64,000 nucleotides of DNA from Saccharopolyspora indica (GTDB taxonomy: Bacteria; Actinomycetota; Actinomycetes; Mycobacteriales; Pseudonocardiaceae). The position numbers and the translations under genes are program-made. The notes under the pieces are model-generated. The model had not been told where the DNA came from and did no database searches. It saw only the letters and a list, made by a program, of their open reading frames with translations. Where the stretch lies: positions 62,001 to 126,000 of the forward strand of contig NZ_JAQGLB010000018.1 of assembly GCF_027853965.1 (NCBI RefSeq), in the 5' to 3' direction. Below, piece by piece: positions 16,629 through 26,902 of the stretch; position 1 is the stretch's first letter; the number at the start of each line of letters is the position of its first letter.

Positions 16629-17082
16629 GGAAACACCGCGAAGAACGCAGTTCCTCCGCGGCCCGAACAGTACTCCGAAATGGACGGAGCACAGATAGTC
16701 CGATGCGTGGAATCTACCGCAGCGAAGTGGATCACCCATTCAGAGCAGTATGCCCGGGGAATATTCCAAGATCACCGAAATGGCCTAGCGCAAGCAGGTG
16801 GGTCACCGCTGAATTGTCGGACACCATTGCCATTGGCGACTACGCAGCGTTTTGCGCAAGCCGCGATCCAGGTGATCCAAAACGCGCGCACTACCTCGAA
16901 CTTTACCGATATGAGCAGCACTTTCGGGTGACTGTACGGCCGAGATCAGCAGTGCTAATGTCGCCGTCGGCAGCGCGGAAGGCAGTGGCCGGACAACGAG
17001 CGAGCCATTTCATTCCAACTATTCTGCATTCTGGTCAAACCCATTCCTCGGCGCAATTCGGACGTCACTTTCGGCGAGCTAG
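16629..17082. other. Long intergenic region upstream of the encapsulin locus
   Basis: About 450 bases, lower in GC than the surroundings, without a convincing gene. Open frames here have poor third-position GC bias and no SD. It should contain the promoter for the two-shell operon, but no clear -35/-10 pair or repeat was found. Confidence 0.5.
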
Positions 17083-18510
<1,428 letters not shown>

Positions 18511-18562
18511 GCGGTTCCGGGCTTCCACCCGCAGCATCGATCAGCTAGGAGCAGTGGACATC

Positions 18563-19957
18563 GTGACCGAACCCGAGACCCGAGCCGACGAACCGTCCCC
18601 GCTGAGCCTGGGCACCGCGGCAGCGCGGCAGCTGTCGACGACGACCAAGACCGTCCCGCAGATGCAGGGCACCACCTCGCGATGGCTGGTGCGGATGCTG
18701 CCGTGGGTCGACGTCGGGGCAGGCACCTACCGGGTCAACCGGCGCCTGACCTACGCGGTCGGCGACGGCCGGATCACCTTCACCAACACCGGCGCCGACG
18801 TGCGCGTGATCCCGCAGGAACTGCGCGAGCTCCCGCTGCTGCGCGGGTTCGACGACGACACCGCGCTGGGCGCGCTCGCCGACCGGTTCATCCAGCAGGA
18901 GTACGAGCCGGGCCAGGTGATCGTGCGGGCCGGTCAGGCCGCCGAGCAGGTCGTGCTCATCGCCCACGGCAAGGTGAGCAAGGTCGGCACCGCCGAGTAC
19001 GGCGACGAGGCCGTGCTGACCGTGCTGGCCGACGGCGAGTTCTTCGGCGCGAACGCGCTCCTCGGCGAGGAGGGCACCTGGCAGCACACCTACAAGGCGG
19101 TCACACCGTGCACCGCGCTCGTGCTGACCAGCCGGGCGCTGCAAGCCGTCAACCTCCGGTTCGACCAGCTGCGGGCGCACATCGCGGCGACCCGGGGGCA
19201 GCCGGCGCCGCTGCAGAACAAGCACGGCGAGGCCGAGATCGCGCTCGCCGCAGGGCATTCCGGTGAACCGGCGCTGCCCACGACCTTCGTGGACTACGAG
19301 CTCGAACCCCGCGAGTACGAGCTCAGCCTCGCCCAGACGGTGCTGCGGGTGCACAGCCGCATCGCCGACCTCTACAACCAGCCGATGAACCAGACCGAAC
19401 AGCAACTCCGGCTCACCGTCGAAGCGCTGCGGGAGCGCCAGGAGCACGAGCTGATCAACAACCGCGACTTCGGCCTGCTGCACAACGCCGACCTCCGCCA
19501 GCGCATCCACACCCGCACCGGCCCGCCCACCCCCGACGACCTGGACGAACTGCTCGCCCGCCGGCGCAAGTCGAAGTTCTTCCTGGCGCACCCGCGCACC
19601 ATCGCCGCCTTCGGGCGCGAGTGCACCAGGCGCGGCATCTACCCGCAGACCACCGAGGTGCAGGGCCGCCAGGTGCACGCGTGGCGGGGTGTGCCGATCC
19701 TGCCCAGCGACAAGATCCCGGTCAGCGACAGCGGCACCAGCTCGATCCTGTGCATGCGCATCGGAGAGGAGGACAGCGGGGTGGTCGGCCTGCAGCAGAC
19801 CGGCCTCCCCGACGAGCAGCAGCCCGGGGTTTCCGCGCGGTTCATGGGGATCAACGACCAGGCGGTGATCTCCTACCTGGTCAGCACCTACTTCTCGGCA
19901 GCAGTGCTGGTCCCGGACGCCCTCGGCGTCCTCGAACACGTCGAGACCAACCGCTGA
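18563..19957 (+). CDS. Family 2B encapsulin shell protein 2
   Basis: 464 residues from GTG 18563 (GTG 18554 in frame is closer to AGGAG and also possible). It is strongly similar to shell 1: the same arm (LSLGTAAARQLSTTTKTVPQMQGTTSRWLVRMLPWV), the same CNB-like insertion (about residues 90-205) and the same HK97-fold C-terminal half. Differences cluster in the insertion, in the linker after it (QNKHGEAEIALAAGHSG) and in the FDELLTL/LDELLAR loop. Tandem but diverged shells suggest a mixed two-subunit cage rather than a recent duplication. The bases before the start resemble those before the ABC ATPase at 47493. Confidence 0.92.
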   Translation: MTEPETRADEPSPLSLGTAAARQLSTTTKTVPQMQGTTSRWLVRMLPWVDVGAGTYRVNRRLTYAVGDGRITFTNTGADVRVIPQELRELPLLRGFDDDTALGALADRFIQQEYEPGQVIVRAGQAAEQVVLIAHGKVSKVGTAEYGDEAVLTVLADGEFFGANALLGEEGTWQHTYKAVTPCTALVLTSRALQAVNLRFDQLRAHIAATRGQPAPLQNKHGEAEIALAAGHSGEPALPTTFVDYELEPREYELSLAQTVLRVHSRIADLYNQPMNQTEQQLRLTVEALRERQEHELINNRDFGLLHNADLRQRIHTRTGPPTPDDLDELLARRRKSKFFLAHPRTIAAFGRECTRRGIYPQTTEVQGRQVHAWRGVPILPSDKIPVSDSGTSSILCMRIGEEDSGVVGLQQTGLPDEQQPGVSARFMGINDQAVISYLVSTYFSAAVLVPDALGVLEHVETNR

Positions 19958-20084
19958 TCGGCCTCGACCCGCCGTGAGCGCGCGGCGCTGCTGCGCGCCC
20001 ACGACCGGCGAACTCGGCGTCACGAGCCCATCACCAGGCTCCCGCCACCGCTTCGAACACCGACACTCCTCGTGCCAACCTCGG

Positions 20085-20222
20085 ATGACACCCCTCGTGT
20101 CAACCGGAGTCCTGCTCAACCGCACCTCAGGGGACCGTGATGCAACCCAGCCACAAGAAACCGCGAAACGCGAGATCAACGCCCACCGCAACCACCACTG
20201 AAAAACCCGGAGAGGCGGACCA
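20085..20222 (+). repeat. Leader repeat, copy 1, with a 38-codon ORF
   Basis: The region directly upstream of the polyprenyl synthetase matches three others (48443-48580, 50279-50403, about 57211-57332). It encodes a 38-residue ORF from ATG 20085 to TGA 20199-20201, beginning MTPLVSTGVLLNRTSGDRD and ending HRNHH. After the stop come 21 bases with the conserved SD GGAGAGGCGG. A second frame from ATG 20140 (MQPSHKKPRNAR) ends at TGA 20224-20226, overlapping the GTG start of the synthetase as GTGA. Either frame could couple translation. Confidence 0.75.
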
Positions 20223-21269
20223 GTGACCACCACCATGCAGCAGGACGCCCGCCGCGCGGGCGCTGCTTACGAGGCGCTGACCCGCAGTCGCACCATGGTC
20301 GAGCCCGCGCTGCGGGCCGCGGTCGACCGGTTGCCCACCCGGATGCAGCAGGTCGCCGGGTACCACTTCGGCTGGTGGGACGAGCACGGCAATCCGGTGC
20401 GCGCCGATCGCGGCAAGGCGCTGCGACCGGCGATGGTGCTGCTCACCGCCAGCGCCGTCGGCGGCGATCCCGCGGAGGCGGTCCCGGCCGCCGTCGCCGT
20501 GGAGCTGGTGCACAACTTCTCGCTGCTGCACGACGACGTGATGGACGGCGACGTCACCCGGCGGCACCGGCCCACCGCGTGGACGGTGTTCGGCAGCGGC
20601 CCGGCGATCCTGGCCGGGGATGCGCTGCTGTCGCTGGCCTCCGACGTGCTCGGGGCGTGCCGCCACCCCGAGGCGACCGACGCCGTGCGGGCGCTGAGCA
20701 CGACGGTGCTGAACCTGATCAACGGGCAGGTCGCCGATCTGTCCTTCGAGGACCGCCGCAGCGTGGACCTCGCCGAGTGCCAGCGGATGGCCAGGGACAA
20801 GACCGGTGCGCTGCTGGGCTGCGCGTGCGCGCTCGGGGCGATGTTCGGCGGTGGCAAGACCGAGCAGATCGCGCGGCTGCGCAGCTTCGGCGAACGGCTC
20901 GGGCTGGCGTTCCAGCACGTCGACGACCTGCTGGGGATCTGGGGAGACCCGGCGATCACCGGCAAACCGGTGTTCTCCGACCTGCGCACCCGCAAGAAGA
21001 CCCTGCCGGTGGTCTCCGCGCTGACCTCCGGCACGCCGGCCGGGCAGCGGCTGGCCGCCGTCTACCTCCACGACCAGCCGCTGTCCGGCAGCGACCTGGC
21101 CCAGTCCGCCGAGCTGATCGCCTTGGCGGGCGGGCGCAGCTGGAGCCAGAACCAGACCGACGACCTGCTCAACTCGGCGCTGGCCGACCTGCACCGCGCC
21201 GACCTCGCGCCGCGGCCTGCCGAGCAGCTCAGCGCCCTGGCCCACCTGATGACCCACCGCGATCACTGA
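20223..21269 (+). CDS. Polyprenyl (isoprenyl) diphosphate synthetase, probable encapsulin cargo
   Basis: 348 residues from GTG 20223, with GGAGAGGCGG four bases before it. The first aspartate-rich motif is D104-D105-V-M-D108 (LLHDDVMDGD) and the second is D234-D235 with D242 (HVDDLLGIWGD); GKALRPAM, DKTGALLG and RKKTLPV are the other conserved substrate-binding segments. It condenses isopentenyl diphosphate with an allylic diphosphate; chain length is probably C15-C20 but not determined. Family 2B shells are known to associate with terpene cyclases and polyprenyl transferases, so this is the likely cargo. The first 35 residues precede the core and may carry loading motifs. Confidence 0.93.
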   Translation: MTTTMQQDARRAGAAYEALTRSRTMVEPALRAAVDRLPTRMQQVAGYHFGWWDEHGNPVRADRGKALRPAMVLLTASAVGGDPAEAVPAAVAVELVHNFSLLHDDVMDGDVTRRHRPTAWTVFGSGPAILAGDALLSLASDVLGACRHPEATDAVRALSTTVLNLINGQVADLSFEDRRSVDLAECQRMARDKTGALLGCACALGAMFGGGKTEQIARLRSFGERLGLAFQHVDDLLGIWGDPAITGKPVFSDLRTRKKTLPVVSALTSGTPAGQRLAAVYLHDQPLSGSDLAQSAELIALAGGRSWSQNQTDDLLNSALADLHRADLAPRPAEQLSALAHLMTHRDH

Positions 21270-21315
21270 CCGGCGCCGGTGACCGCCGTCGACGGGTGGC
21301 GGTCACCGGCGCCGG
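21270..21315. terminator. Bidirectional hairpin terminator
   Basis: A perfect 18 bp stem (CCGGCGCCGGTGACCGCC) with a 10-base loop begins at the base after the synthetase stop and overlaps the last codons of the convergent DUF853 gene. It can end both transcripts and sets the end of the encapsulin operon. Confidence 0.78.
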
Positions 21316-22799
21316 TTGCCGAACAGGCCTCGGGTGATCTCCCGCCCGAGGGCGCTGGCCGCGGAGCGGAAGAACGACCGGACCGCCGGGTTGTCCATCG
21401 CCTGCTGGAAGATCCCGGGCTCGTCCGACGCGGCCTGCTCCGGTTCCGGCGCCGCGGCGACCTTGCTCGCCAGGCGCTCGTAGGCGGATTCGCGGTCGAT
21501 GGTCTGCTGGTACTTGTCGCACAACGGGGAGGAGGCCGCGCTCGACCGCACCGCCTCCTCCCCGATCGTGCCCATCAGCGACCGCGGAGCCCGCAACCTG
21601 GTCCAGGCCACCGGTGTCGGAGCGCCGGTCTCGGAGAGCACCGTCACGATCGCCTCGCCGGTGCCCAGCGATGTCAGCGCCTCGTCGAGCCGGTAGTGCT
21701 CGGTGGTCGGGTACGTCTTGACCGTGCGGCTCAAGGCCTTCTGGTCGTCCGGGGTGAACGCGCGGATCGCGTGCTGGACGCGGGCGCCGAGCTGCGAGAG
21801 CACCGCGTTGGGCAGGTCGGTGGGCAGCTGCGTGCAGAAGAAGACGCCGACCGCCTTGGAGCGGATCAGCTTCACCGTCTGCTCGATGCGCTCCAGGAAC
21901 GCCTTGGAGGCACCGGAGAACAGCAGGTGCGCCTCGTCGAAGAAGAACACCAGCTTCGGGCGGTCGAGGTCGCCCGCTTCGGGCAGCTCTTCGAAGAGCT
22001 CGGCCAGCAGCCACATCAGGAACGTGGAGAACAGCACCGGGTCGGCCTGCACGTCGTCCAGCTCCAGCAGGTTCACCACGCCCTTGCCGTCGACCTGCCG
22101 GAGCAGGTCGCCGACCGCGAGCTCCGGTTCGCCGAAGAACTCCGCTCCGCCGCGCGCCTCCAGGTTCGACAGCGCGCGCAGGACGACCCCGGCGGTGGCC
22201 GTCGAAACCCCGCCGATGCCGGTCAGCTCCGCCTTGCCCTCGTCGCTGGTCAAGTACTGGATGACCGCGCGCAGGTCCTTGAGGTCCAGCAGCGCCAGGC
22301 CGCGCTGGTCGGCCCAGTGGAAGATCAGCCCGAGCGTCGACTCCTGCGTCGCGTTCAGGCCGAGCACCTTGGCCAGCAGCAGCGGTCCGAAGCCGGTGAT
22401 GGTCGCGCGGATCGGCACGCCGCGGCCGCCGGTGCCCAGCGACCAGAACTGCGCCGGGTAGGAGGTGGCCCGCCAGTCGTCGCCGACCTGGGCGGCGCGC
22501 TCGGTCACCTTCTGCCCGCCCTCGCCCGCCGCGGCCAGCCCGGAGAGGTCGCCCTTGACGTCGGCGAGCAGCACCGGCACACCTGCCTCGGAGAGCTGCT
22601 CGGCCAGCAGCTGCAGCGTCTTGGTCTTGCCGGTGCCGGTCGCCCCGGCCACCAGGCCGTGCCGGTTCATCGTGGCCAGCGGGATGCGCACCGCCGCCCC
22701 GGCGTCGGCCGCGCCGTCCACGACCACCGCCCCGAGTTCGACGGCAGCTCCTCCGGTCGCATAGCCCGAAGCGATCTGCCGCGCCGCGTCGTCCGCCAC
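21303..22799 (-). CDS. HerA/DUF853-family ATPase (helicase HerA-like)
   Basis: 498 residues from GTG 22799 with GGGGAGGA upstream. Walker A is VAGATGTGKTKTLQLLAEQL; Walker B is KLVFFFDEAHLLF; FCTQLPTDLPNAVLSQLGARVQHAIRAFTPDDQKAL is the sensor region. It matches the single-gene bacterial DUF853 (YjgR) branch of the FtsK-HerA superfamily, a cytoplasmic ring ATPase of unclear function, usually not linked to a NurA nuclease. A flexible tail rich in Ala/Glu precedes a final FRSAASALGREITRGLFGNRRR helix. No partner gene is adjacent. Confidence 0.92.
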   Translation of the reverse strand: MADDAARQIASGYATGGAAVELGAVVVDGAADAGAAVRIPLATMNRHGLVAGATGTGKTKTLQLLAEQLSEAGVPVLLADVKGDLSGLAAAGEGGQKVTERAAQVGDDWRATSYPAQFWSLGTGGRGVPIRATITGFGPLLLAKVLGLNATQESTLGLIFHWADQRGLALLDLKDLRAVIQYLTSDEGKAELTGIGGVSTATAGVVLRALSNLEARGGAEFFGEPELAVGDLLRQVDGKGVVNLLELDDVQADPVLFSTFLMWLLAELFEELPEAGDLDRPKLVFFFDEAHLLFSGASKAFLERIEQTVKLIRSKAVGVFFCTQLPTDLPNAVLSQLGARVQHAIRAFTPDDQKALSRTVKTYPTTEHYRLDEALTSLGTGEAIVTVLSETGAPTPVAWTRLRAPRSLMGTIGEEAVRSSAASSPLCDKYQQTIDRESAYERLASKVAAAPEPEQAASDEPGIFQQAMDNPAVRSFFRSAASALGREITRGLFGNRRR

Positions 22800-23044
22800 C
22801 AGGTCCTCCCCGCACGCCGATCCGTCCCCGGTTCGAACACTAGGTCCGCGCCCGGCCGGATCCCCGGCGAGCCACCCGGACGAGCGACACGTCGGTGAGT
22901 CCGGCACTACCGCCCCGCACAGCGGCCGTCAACAGCCGATCTCTCCCTTGACAGCGCCGTCCACTCCCCGCCTAGAGTGCAGTGGTCGGATGATCCGCCC
23001 GCACCGACCCTTCGGTCCACTGTGGAGCACCAGGAGGCAGTCCG

Positions 23045-23800
23045 TTGCACGACGTTCGCACGGCCATCGTCACGGGTGCGGGTTCCGGCATCGGCTACGC
23101 CACCGCCGTCGCGCTCGCCGCCGAGGGCTACCGGATCGTGGCCGTCGACATCGCCGCCGACGGGACCGAGCGGGCCGCGGAAGCAGTCGCCGCGGCGGGC
23201 TCGGAAGCACTGCCCGCCGCCCTGGACGTGCGCGACTCCGATGCGTTCGAGGCCGCGGTGGAGCGCGCTGAGCAGCACTTCGGCGGTGCACCGGAGCTGC
23301 TGGCCAACATCGCCGGGATCGGGGTCGCCGCGACGCTGACCGGGACCAGCCGCGAGGACTGGGACGCCGTGCTCGGCGTCAACCTGACCGCGCTGTTCGA
23401 GACCTGCCGGATCGTGCTGCCCCGGATGGTGGCGGCCGGCGGCGGCTGCATCGTCAACGTCTCCTCGGTCGCCGGAGTGGTCGGCGTGCGCAACCGCGCC
23501 GCCTACTGCGCGTCCAAGGCCGGGGTCATCGGGCTGACCCGCTCCATCGCCGTCGACTACGCCGACCGCGGCATCCGGGCCAACGCGATCTGCCCGGGCA
23601 CGGTGGCCAGCGAGTGGATCGGCAAGATCCTGGCCGACGCGCCGGATCCCGACGCCGCGCGCGAGGCCATGGAACAGCGCCAGCTCGACGGCCGGATGGG
23701 CACCCCGGAAGAGGTCGCCGAGGGCATCGTCTTCCTGACCAAAGCCCGCTTCGCCAACGGCAGCGCCTTCGTCATGGACGGCGGCATGACCGCCATCTGA
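23045..23800 (+). CDS. Short-chain dehydrogenase/reductase
   Basis: 251 residues from TTG 23045 with AGGAGG about eight bases upstream. TGAGSGIGYATA is the NAD(P) motif, NIAGIG the NNAG equivalent, and YCASK the catalytic Tyr-Lys, with the serine in VNVSSVAG; the C-terminus FVMDGGMTAI is typical of classical SDRs. The acidic D residue after strand 2 (VAVDIAAD) suggests NAD rather than NADP. It is a cytoplasmic alcohol or oxo-acyl oxidoreductase; the substrate is unknown. A hairpin repeat (23821-24000) follows. Confidence 0.92.
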   Translation: MHDVRTAIVTGAGSGIGYATAVALAAEGYRIVAVDIAADGTERAAEAVAAAGSEALPAALDVRDSDAFEAAVERAEQHFGGAPELLANIAGIGVAATLTGTSREDWDAVLGVNLTALFETCRIVLPRMVAAGGGCIVNVSSVAGVVGVRNRAAYCASKAGVIGLTRSIAVDYADRGIRANAICPGTVASEWIGKILADAPDPDAAREAMEQRQLDGRMGTPEEVAEGIVFLTKARFANGSAFVMDGGMTAI

Positions 23801-23820
23801 AAACTGTATGCCGGTCGATT

Positions 23821-24000
23821 TGCGTGGCGGTGCGGGTGGCGGAACCTCAGCGCCCGCCTGGACTCCGGGATCCCGGACTGATGTATGACCAATACACGGC
23901 GCTCGGGCTGTCCTCGCCGGGGAAACCCAAAGGGTTGGGCTCAGCGAACCCGCGGCGGTGCAAGCGCCGAGGGTGGGCTAAACGCCTCCGGCGTTTCAAA
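23821..24000. repeat. Long-hairpin intergenic repeat, copy A
   Basis: Begins about 20 bases after the SDR stop. It has the parts seen in copies at 46325 and 59627: an opening GCGGTGCGGGTGGCGG, a core ATGTATGACCAATACACGGC, a GTCCTCGCC stretch, a return arm ending GCGGCGGTGCAAGC, and a terminal hairpin AAACGCC-TCC-GGCGTTT (23980-23996). The arms of this copy pair imperfectly. It may act as a terminator or be a non-autonomous mobile repeat. Confidence 0.7.
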
Positions 24001-24044
24001 ACAGAAGAACGAAGTCAAGTTCTGAGCGTGGAAGGAGTGGGCCC

Positions 24045-24869
24045 GTGAGCGCCCCCGAACTCGATCGGCTCCGGCAGCGGATCAGCGAGGAAGACGCCCT
24101 GGTGGTGGCGTTCTCCGGCGGTGTCGACTCGGCCCTGCTGGCGGCCGTGGCGCACGAGGTGCTCGGCGCGCGGATGCTGGCCGTCACCGCCGTCTCCCCC
24201 AGCCTGGCCACCGCGGAACGGCGGCAGGCCAAGGAGTTCGCCCGCTCCCGCGGTTTCGCGCACGTCGAGGTGTGCACCGATGAGGCGGACCGGCCGGAGT
24301 ACGCCGCCAACGACGGGAACCGCTGCTACCACTGCAAGTCCGCGCTGTTCGACGCCGTCGAGCCGCTGGCCGCGGCGCTGGGCGCCCGGATCGCGCTGGG
24401 CACCAACCTCGACGATCTCGGCGATCACCGCCCCGGGCAGCGAGCGGCGGCGCAGCGCGGTGCGATCGCGCCGATGGTCGACGCCGAGCTGACCAAGGAA
24501 GCCGTTCGCCGGGCGAGCCGGGAGCTCGGGCTCGGCACCGCGGGCAAGCCCGCTGCCGCCTGCCTCGCCTCCCGCGTGGCCTACGGCGACCCGGTGACAC
24601 CGGAGGTGCTCGGCCGCATCGAGCGCGCGGAATCCGCGGTGCGCGCAATGGGTTTCGACGTGTGCCGGGTGCGCGCGCACGGGCAGGGCACCGTGGCCCG
24701 GCTGGAGGTTCCGGAAGCCGACATCGCGCGCGTCGCCGCGCGGCACGCCGAGCTCGACCGGGCGGTGCGCGAGGCCGGGTTCCAGTTCTGCGCCGTCGAC
24801 CTGGGCGGGTTCCGAAGTGGACGGATGAACGCGCTGCTGCCGCTGCTGCCGGTCCGGAGCGCGTCATGA
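24045..24869 (+). CDS. larE: LarE, ATP-dependent sulfurtransferase for nickel-pincer nucleotide cofactor
   Basis: 274 residues from GTG 24045. The PP-loop is SGGVDS (residues 24-29). It activates the carboxylate of the LarB product with ATP and inserts sulfur to make the pyridinium bis-thiocarboxylate. C94 and C97 in RCYHCKSALF plus C173 in AACLASR give a three-cysteine set. Some LarE proteins with three cysteines hold a [4Fe-4S] cluster and act catalytically, unlike the sacrificial single-cysteine enzyme of Lactiplantibacillus (family knowledge). The order larE-larB-larC with ATGA overlaps makes one operon; larA is absent nearby. Confidence 0.93.
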   Translation: MSAPELDRLRQRISEEDALVVAFSGGVDSALLAAVAHEVLGARMLAVTAVSPSLATAERRQAKEFARSRGFAHVEVCTDEADRPEYAANDGNRCYHCKSALFDAVEPLAAALGARIALGTNLDDLGDHRPGQRAAAQRGAIAPMVDAELTKEAVRRASRELGLGTAGKPAAACLASRVAYGDPVTPEVLGRIERAESAVRAMGFDVCRVRAHGQGTVARLEVPEADIARVAARHAELDRAVREAGFQFCAVDLGGFRSGRMNALLPLLPVRSAS

Positions 24870-25534
24870 CCGGATTCGCCGATCTCGGCTACGCGCGGGT
24901 CGACACCGACCGGGAGGCCCGGCAAGGACTGCCCGAGGTGGTCTACGCCCCGGGCAAGCAGCCCTCGGAGATCACCGGCATCGTCACCGAACTGCTCGCC
25001 CGCAGCACCGGCCCGGTGCTGGTCACGCGGCTCGACGCCGACACCGCCGCGCAGGTCCGGGTGCCCGGCGGCAGCTACGACGAGACCGCGCGCTTGGCCG
25101 TCTGGCGCCCGGCGCAGCCCCGGCCGTTCCGGGTGTGCATCGCGACCGCGGGCACCGCGGACTGGCCGGTGGCCGCTGAAGCCGAAGCGGTCTGCGCCGC
25201 GATCGGCCTGCCGGCGCACGTCGTGCGCGACGTCGGGGTCGCCGGGATCCACCGGCTGCTGGCGGCCCGCGAGGAGCTGGCGCGGGCGGATGCGGTGATC
25301 GTGGTGGCCGGCATGGAAGGCGCGCTGGCCAGCGCGGTCGGCGGCCTGGTGGCCTGCCCGGTGATCGCGGTGCCCACCTCGACCGGCTACGGCGCGGCGC
25401 TGGAGGGCGTGACGGCGCTGCTGGCGATGCTGACCTCGTGCGCAGCCGGGCTGACGGTGGTCAACATCGACTCCGGGTTCGGGGCGGCGATGGCCGCGCA
25501 CCGGCTCGCCCACACCGCGGCAGGACGCCGATGA
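24866..25534 (+). CDS. larB: LarB, nicotinate mononucleotide-adenine dinucleotide carboxylase/hydrolase
   Basis: 222 residues from ATG 24866, overlapping the larE stop (ATGA). The PurE-like core is VCIATAGTADWPVAAEAEAVC, RDVGVAGIHRLLAA, VVAGMEGALASAVGGLVACPVIAVPTSTGYG. The family carboxylates the pyridinium ring of NaAD and releases AMP, the first step of nickel-pincer cofactor synthesis in the cytoplasm. The N-terminal segment VDTDREARQGLPEVVYAPGKQPSEI is the usual LarB lead. Size is slightly short of typical (about 240-250). Confidence 0.93.
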   Translation: MTGFADLGYARVDTDREARQGLPEVVYAPGKQPSEITGIVTELLARSTGPVLVTRLDADTAAQVRVPGGSYDETARLAVWRPAQPRPFRVCIATAGTADWPVAAEAEAVCAAIGLPAHVVRDVGVAGIHRLLAAREELARADAVIVVAGMEGALASAVGGLVACPVIAVPTSTGYGAALEGVTALLAMLTSCAAGLTVVNIDSGFGAAMAAHRLAHTAAGRR

Positions 25535-26676
25535 TCCTCTGGCTCAACCCGGTCACCGGTGCCTCCGGCGACATGCTGCTCGGCGCGCTGCTCGGACTGG
25601 GTGCGCCGATCGACGAGGTCCGCGCCGCGATCGGTTCGACCGGGCTCGCGGGCTGGCGGCTGCGCACCGAGCAGGTCCAGGTCGACGGGATCGCGGCGAC
25701 CAAGGCCGTGGTGGAAGTCGACGACACCAGCACCGAGCGGCACGCATCGGAACTGCTCGCGCGGGTGCGGCGAGCCCGGCCGGAACCCGTCGCGGAGCTG
25801 GCCGCGACGGCTGTCCGCGCGATCGCCGAGGTGGAAGGCGCGCTGCACGGCCAGCACCCCGACGACGTGCACCTGCACGAGATCGGCGGGCTCGACACCG
25901 TCGTCGACACCGTCGGAGTGGCCGCCGCACTGCACGCTTTAGACGTCGCAGCAGTGCATTCCGCGCCGCTGGCGCTCGGCAGCGGCACGGTCCGGTGCGC
26001 GCACGGCGTGCTCCCCGCGCCCGCTCCGGCGACGTTGCAGCTGCTGCGCGGCGCAGCGGTCGTCGGCACCGACCTGCCTGGTGAGACGGTGACCCCGACC
26101 GGCGCGGCGCTGCTGCAAGCGGCCGGGACCAGGTTCACCCCACCTCCGGCGATGATCGTGCAGGACACCGCCTACGGAGCCGGGAACCGGCGGTTCGCCC
26201 AGCGGCCCAACGTGCTTTCGGCGACCCTCGGCTCGCCGCTGAACGCCTCGGCCGAGCCGATGGTGGTGCTGGAGTGCAATGTGGACGATGTGACCGGCGA
26301 GCTGCTCGGTCACCTCATCGACCGCGCGCTGCTGGCCGGTGCCGCCGATGCGTGGACCACCCCGGCGACGGCGAAGAAGTCCCGCCCCGCGCACGTGCTG
26401 CACGTCCTGTGCCACCCGCAGCGGGAACCGGAGCTGACCGAGCTGGTGCTGGCCGAGACCGGCAGCCTCGGCATCCGCCGCCACCTGGTCGACCGGCTGG
26501 CGCTGCCCCGCCGCACCACGACGGTCACCGTGGAAGGCCACGAGATCCGGCTGAAGCACGGTCCGTGGCGCACCAAACCGGAGCACGACGACGTGGTGGC
26601 GGCCGCGACCGCTCTCGGCCTCCCGCTGCGCGCCGTCGCCGACCGGGCCTTGGCCGCTCAGCCCTCGGAACCGTGA
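25531..26676 (+). CDS. larC: LarC, nickel insertion protein of the pincer cofactor (single frame)
   Basis: 381 residues from ATG 25531, overlapping larB (ATGA). N-terminal NPVTGASGDMLLGALLGLG, then DDVHLHEIGGLDTVVDTVGVAAAL and PTGAALLQA belong to the LarC1 half; CNVDDVTGELLGHLIDRALLAGAADAWTTPATAKKSRPAHVLHVLC is the LarC2 half. LarC uses CTP to insert nickel into the dithiolated pyridinium mononucleotide. In Lactiplantibacillus the two halves are joined by programmed frameshifting; here they are one continuous frame. The 3' end overlaps the MarR remnant by 19 bases. Confidence 0.94.
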   Translation: MILWLNPVTGASGDMLLGALLGLGAPIDEVRAAIGSTGLAGWRLRTEQVQVDGIAATKAVVEVDDTSTERHASELLARVRRARPEPVAELAATAVRAIAEVEGALHGQHPDDVHLHEIGGLDTVVDTVGVAAALHALDVAAVHSAPLALGSGTVRCAHGVLPAPAPATLQLLRGAAVVGTDLPGETVTPTGAALLQAAGTRFTPPPAMIVQDTAYGAGNRRFAQRPNVLSATLGSPLNASAEPMVVLECNVDDVTGELLGHLIDRALLAGAADAWTTPATAKKSRPAHVLHVLCHPQREPELTELVLAETGSLGIRRHLVDRLALPRRTTTVTVEGHEIRLKHGPWRTKPEHDDVVAAATALGLPLRAVADRALAAQPSEP

Positions 26677-26900
26677 CGGACGATCTTGAGCGGTTGCGCG
26701 CGGAAGCGCTCGTAGTCGTCGACCACGCCCAGCAGCAGCTGGGATTCGCGCTCCTCCCGCCGCGCTTCGGTCAGGGGCCGGCGTCCCGCGTCGGTGAGCG
26801 GCGCGATGGTCCGCCTGCGGTCGTCCGGGTCGACGCCGCGGGTGACCAGGCCGGTCCGCTCCAGGCGCTCGGTGGTGCGGCTCATCGCGCTGGTGGACGC
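26658..26900 (-). pseudogene. MarR regulator, C-terminal remnant
   Basis: The in-frame sequence TSAMSRTTERLERTGLVTRGVDPDDRRRTIAPLTDAGRR is the second half of a MarR winged helix with the DDRR wing, followed by an intact C-terminal helix and stop at 26658. Upstream of about 26900 the frame continues into sequence with no resemblance to the missing dimerisation and first HTH helices, and no start with an SD precedes the homologous part. The break falls exactly where the opposite-strand remnant at 26903 begins, pointing to one deletion that removed the promoter and both 5' ends. Confidence 0.65.
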
Positions 26901-26902
26901 TG

